From an uncultured Oscillochloris sp. (GTDB lineage Bacteria > Chloroflexota > Chloroflexia > Chloroflexales > Chloroflexaceae), in contig CAIRFY010000088.1 of assembly GCA_903877945.1 (NCBI GenBank), positions 1 through 7,755 of the forward strand: a stretch of DNA of 7,755 nt. Direction: 5' to 3'. This document shows, one piece after another, positions 4,610-7,755 of the stretch. Position 1 is the first letter of the stretch; each line of letters begins with the position of its first letter. Position numbers and translations under genes: made by a program. A model generated the notes under the pieces. It worked only from the letters and a program-made list of their open reading frames with translations. It had not been told where the DNA came from and did not search any database.

Positions 4610-7492
4610 ATGAACGAGCGTATCTACGTCGCCCTTGATGTTGAGACCACCGGACTTCGAGCTGGCGAGGACGAGATCATTGAAGTCGCGGCGGTGAAGT
4701 TTCGCGGCGGCGAGATCCTCGAACGCTACAGCCAACTCGTCCGCCCACACCAGCCACTGCCCCTCAAGATCACCCGCATGACCGGCATCACCCCCGAAGA
4801 TGTGGCCGCCGCCCCGCACTTCAATGAGATCGGTGCCGATGTCGCTCGTTTTGTCAAAAGCTACCCCCTCGTTGGTCACTCGGTGAGCTTTGACCTGGGT
4901 ATGCTTCGGGCTCAGGGCGTGACCTTCAACCAGGCGGTTTACGATACCTTCGACATGGCGACCCTGCTCATGCCCCAGATATCGGTCTATAAGCTCGCAT
5001 CCATCGCCGAGTACCTTGGCATCCCACACCCCGCCGACCATCGCGCCCTCAACGACTCCGAGGTGACAGCGCAGGTTTTCACGTACCTCTTCGGTCTGAT
5101 CGAGCAGATCGACATCCGCGATCTTAAGGAGATCAGTCGGCTCACGGCACGGATCACGTTCCCTCTGCGCGATCTCTTCGAGGACGTTCTGCGCGACCGG
5201 GCCAGGAATATCTTTGTGGAGGGTTCTCGCTCTGCTGCGCACTCCGCCGCCGTCGATGTGGACGAAGACGAGGACGTCTCGTTGTTGCGCCCCACCACCG
5301 ACACTAGGCCGATCCGTACCGACTCGCTGCAGCCCACCGATGATACCAGGCCGATCAACCTCGATGTTGTGACCCAGTTTTTCGCCGCCAATGGTGCCCT
5401 TGGCCGAGCTTTTCCCGGCTACGAACTGCGCGAACCACAGGCCGAGATGGCTCGCGCCGTCGCCCAGGCGTTCAACGATGGTACCCCGATGATTGTCGAG
5501 GCGGGCACCGGGACGGGGAAAAGTTTGGCCTACCTCGTCCCCGCCGCGATGTTCGCCGCCCAACGCGGCGAGCGCGTGGTGGTCTCCACCAACACGATTA
5601 ATCTCCAGGATCAGCTCTTTTTTAAGGACATTCCTGACCTCCAGGGGATCATGATCGATGACTCCCAGCGCCCAGACCGGGTGATCGGCGCAATATCGCA
5701 CGAACCACCCTTCACCGCTGCCCTGCTCAAGGGGCGGAGCAATTACCTCTGCCTCAAGCGCTACTACGATCTGCGCCGCAGCGAGACGCTTACGCCTGAG
5801 GAGGTGCGTGCCTTGCTCAAGGTGCAGTTCTGGCTGCCGAACACCGCCAGCGGCGATAAGGCTGAGTTGCTGCTGATCGACCGTGAGGCCGCCGCGTGGG
5901 GCCGGATCAATGTCACACAGGAGACGTGCATCGGCCTACGCTGTAAACACTTCCACGAATGTTTCTTCTTCCATGCCCGTCGCCAGGCTGAGGCCGCCCA
6001 TATTGTGGTGGTCAATCACGCCCTGTTGGTCGCTGACCTTTCGGTTCAGGCGAATGTGCTGCCGCCCTACGATCACGTGATCATCGATGAGGCCCATAAC
6101 CTAGAGGATGTCGCCACCGACCAGTTCAGCTTTACCGTCGATCAGGCCGCCCTGATCACGTTTCTCGACGACCTCTACCTAGAGGGCGGTGCCCAGGCGG
6201 TGAGTGGCCTGCTTTCCGATCTGCCAAGCTATGTCAGCGTGAGCGGTGTTGAGCAGGCTCAGCGCGAGAAGATCGTACATATTGCGCAGCAACTCCAGGC
6301 GTCCCTCGTCCGCGCTCGCGTCACCGTCTACGAGTGCTTCAGCCAGCTCGCGAGTTTTGTCACCAGCCAGACCGAGGCCAATCAGTACGACACCCGCCTG
6401 CGCCTGACCCTCGATGTGCGTAAGAAACCGGCCTGGATCGCCATCCAAGAATCGTGGCAATACCTGCTCGATAGCCTTGCCGCTATCGGCGATGGCCTTG
6501 TAAAGATCAGTGCCTTGCTGGTCGATATGGCTAATGCTGGCATTCCCGACTATGACGATCTACTTCTGCGGGTCAATTCCCTTAGCCGTTTCACCCTTGA
6601 GACGCGCACGCACACGAGCCATATTATTTTTGGTGATGAGCAAAGCATCTGCTGGCTCGCTCACGACCGTCTGCGCAACGCGCTTGTCCTCACGGCGGCA
6701 CCCCTCAGCGTCTCTGGGCTTCTTCAGACAACGCTCTTCGATCAGAAGCGAACCACCATTCTTACCTCGGCCACCCTCACAGTCGAGGGCAGCTTCAACT
6801 TTGTGCGCAATCGCCTTGGGATGCCCCCTTCACCGGAGTTGATGCTGGAGAGTCCGTTTAACTACGAGCAGCAGGCTCTGGTCTTCATCCCTAACGACAT
6901 CCCCGAGCCAAACCAGCGTGGCTACCAGCAAGCTGTCGAGCAGGCCCTGGTTGAGCTGTGCAGCATCACTGGCGGACGTACCCTGGCCCTCTTCACGGCC
7001 AACAGCGCGCTCAAGCAGACCTACGCCGTTATCCAGGAGCCCCTGGAGGAGCAGCAGATCGTCGTCCTTGGCCAGGGCATCGATGGATCGCGCCGCTCAT
7101 TGCTGGATCGTTTCAAGGAGTTCCCACGCACCGTGCTTCTCGGCACCAGCAGCTTCTGGGAGGGCGTAGACGTGGTAGGCGACGCGCTCTCGGTGTTGGT
7201 GATCGCCAAGTTACCCTTCGCCGTGCCCACCGACCCGATCTACGCTGCGCGTAGCGAGCTGTTCGACGACCCGTTCGGCGAGTACAGCGTACCCACGAGC
7301 ATCCTCAAGTTCAAGCAGGGCTTCGGTCGGCTCATCCGCTCGCGTGAGGATCGCGGCATCGTGGTGATCCTCGACAAGCGCCTGATTTCCAAGCGGTACG
7401 GCCAGCAATTCCTCGCCTCCCTGCCGCACACCCGCGTTCGCACCGGGCCGATCAAGCAACTCCCTGCCCTCGCTGCTAAGTTTCTGATCTAA
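4610..7492 (+). CDS. dinG: DnaQ-type exonuclease fused to DinG/XPD-family helicase
   Basis: 960 residues from ATG 4610; an in-frame ATG at 4586 adds eight residues but lacks a ribosome binding site, while homologous exonuclease domains begin near MNERIYVALD. The N-terminal DEDDh 3'-5' exonuclease is complete: D10, E12, D95, H144, D149. A linker (about 195-255) has an acidic patch and a twice-repeated T-R-P-I motif. The helicase follows: Walker A A-G-T-G-T-G-K-S (298-305), DEAH box (493-496), T-S-A-T (719-722), F-W-E-G-V-D (849-854) and Q-G-F-G-R-L-I-R (903-910). Four cysteines, C381, C440, C445 and C451, match the C-x4-C-x5-C spacing of the E. coli DinG Fe-S cluster. Family knowledge predicts an ATP-driven 5'-3' DNA helicase acting on repair intermediates or R-loops, with an attached nuclease. 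It is transcribed on its own; its TAA stop overlaps the next foldback element. Confidence 0.95.
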   Translation: MNERIYVALDVETTGLRAGEDEIIEVAAVKFRGGEILERYSQLVRPHQPLPLKITRMTGITPEDVAAAPHFNEIGADVARFVKSYPLVGHSVSFDLGMLRAQGVTFNQAVYDTFDMATLLMPQISVYKLASIAEYLGIPHPADHRALNDSEVTAQVFTYLFGLIEQIDIRDLKEISRLTARITFPLRDLFEDVLRDRARNIFVEGSRSAAHSAAVDVDEDEDVSLLRPTTDTRPIRTDSLQPTDDTRPINLDVVTQFFAANGALGRAFPGYELREPQAEMARAVAQAFNDGTPMIVEAGTGTGKSLAYLVPAAMFAAQRGERVVVSTNTINLQDQLFFKDIPDLQGIMIDDSQRPDRVIGAISHEPPFTAALLKGRSNYLCLKRYYDLRRSETLTPEEVRALLKVQFWLPNTASGDKAELLLIDREAAAWGRINVTQETCIGLRCKHFHECFFFHARRQAEAAHIVVVNHALLVADLSVQANVLPPYDHVIIDEAHNLEDVATDQFSFTVDQAALITFLDDLYLEGGAQAVSGLLSDLPSYVSVSGVEQAQREKIVHIAQQLQASLVRARVTVYECFSQLASFVTSQTEANQYDTRLRLTLDVRKKPAWIAIQESWQYLLDSLAAIGDGLVKISALLVDMANAGIPDYDDLLLRVNSLSRFTLETRTHTSHIIFGDEQSICWLAHDRLRNALVLTAAPLSVSGLLQTTLFDQKRTTILTSATLTVEGSFNFVRNRLGMPPSPELMLESPFNYEQQALVFIPNDIPEPNQRGYQQAVEQALVELCSITGGRTLALFTANSALKQTYAVIQEPLEEQQIVVLGQGIDGSRRSLLDRFKEFPRTVLLGTSSFWEGVDVVGDALSVLVIAKLPFAVPTDPIYAARSELFDDPFGEYSVPTSILKFKQGFGRLIRSREDRGIVVILDKRLISKRYGQQFLASLPHTRVRTGPIKQLPALAAKFLI

Positions 7493-7632
7493 GGTATGGT
7501 TCAAAATGAGCATATTCAGCTTGACAGTCCTGCGATGACGCGACGAAGCGATGAGGCGATGAGGCGATACGGAGCGCCTCACCGCGTCATCGTTTCGTCG
7601 CTGAATTGTCACGCTGGTTTGAACCATGCCTA
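7490..7632. mobile_element. Foldback/MITE-like element, copy 2 (143 bp)
   Basis: The left end TAAGGTATGGTTCAAA matches the reverse complement of the right end at 7617-7632 with small differences. Inside, 42-base arms (7517-7558 and 7575-7616) pair at about 32 of 42 positions around a 16-base loop, so nearly the whole element folds back. Within it, an exact 10-bp inverted repeat (7533-7542 with 7583-7592) also exists in a shifted register. TA lies at both borders. The first three bases are the stop codon of the helicase gene. No coding potential is evident. Confidence 0.7.
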
Positions 7633-7646
7633 AGGCATGGTTCAAA
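7618..7646. repeat. Palindromic junction between element copies 2 and 3
   Basis: Thirteen-base perfect inverted arms (7618-7630 and 7634-7646) flank TAA. The palindrome arises because the right end of copy 2 abuts the left end of copy 3 with a shared TA. Confidence 0.7.
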
Positions 7647-7755
7647 ATGAGCATATTCAGCTTGACAGTCCTGCGATGACGCGACGAAGCGATGAGGCGC
7701 TCGTATCAAGTCCTCGCGTCCTCGCCTCGTCGCTGAACTGTCAAGCTAGATTGAA
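7631..7755. mobile_element. Foldback/MITE-like element, copy 3, cut by window edge
   Basis: This copy starts with TAAGGCATGG and is identical to copy 2 over 63 bases (7637-7699 against 7496-7558, offset 141). Its centre then differs from copy 2, and its right arm resembles that of copy 2 again up to the window edge. Only about ten bases of the expected right end are missing. The arrangement is a direct tandem repeat of the same element in the same orientation, and further copies may lie beyond the window. Confidence 0.68.

Noticed and set aside
4451..5701. 416-codon minus-strand open frame
   Set aside because: It is antisense to the exonuclease part of the helicase gene, which has complete catalytic motifs. 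It has no recognisable domain.
7211..7654. 147-codon minus-strand open frame
   Set aside because: It runs through foldback element copy 2 and antisense to the helicase end, so it is a by-product of both.
7490..7755. CRISPR-like tandem repeats
   Set aside because: The repeat unit is about 141 bases and palindromic over its whole length, and there are no short uniform spacers or cas genes.

Overview
The window is a moderately GC-rich bacterial chromosomal segment. The combination of genes suggests a member of the Chloroflexota, possibly a filamentous phototroph of the Chloroflexus/Roseiflexus type. That combination is a secreted DUF11-repeat surface protein, a stand-alone STAS protein, a prohibitin-like SPFH protein and a DnaQ-DinG fusion helicase, with foldback repeats between them. 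The assignment is inference from gene content; there is no rRNA, tRNA or other phylogenetic marker here.

Left part (1-2525): a large secreted protein gene runs leftwards from 1950 and off the window edge, with 650 codons visible and no stop. It has a signal peptide, an N-terminal region of about 340 residues that I do not recognise, and then DUF11-type repeats of 135 and 137 residues. Its upstream region has a plausible sigma70-type promoter and an 11-bp inverted repeat that could pair the leader with the start codon. Further right lie the first copy of a foldback repeat family (2128-2254) and a 50-bp near-perfect hairpin (2385-2434).

Middle part (2526-4416): a small STAS-domain anti-sigma-factor antagonist reads leftwards. 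It is divergent from a two-gene rightward unit made of a 73-residue single-span membrane protein and a 317-residue SPFH/prohibitin-like membrane protein. Those two genes overlap by 23 bp and are probably translationally coupled. The 393-bp divergent intergenic region carries a 12-bp perfect palindrome close to the STAS gene and only a weak promoter candidate on the other side.

Right part (4417-7755): after a GC-rich REP-like palindrome and a perfect TATAAT box comes a long gene for a fused DEDDh exonuclease and DinG/XPD-type helicase. All exonuclease residues, helicase motifs and four Fe-S cysteines are present. Its stop codon is made from the first bases of a second foldback element. A third copy follows immediately in tandem and is cut by the window edge. 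The three copies share orientation, terminal inverted repeats and flanking TA dinucleotides, which suggests a MITE-like family.

Apart from the small-protein/SPFH pair, the genes look like independent transcription units: an envelope surface protein, a phosphorylation-switch regulator, a membrane scaffold unit and a DNA-repair nuclease-helicase. I saw no CRISPR array, prophage, toxin-antitoxin pair or transposase gene. The most unusual material is the repeat family and the surface-protein gene.
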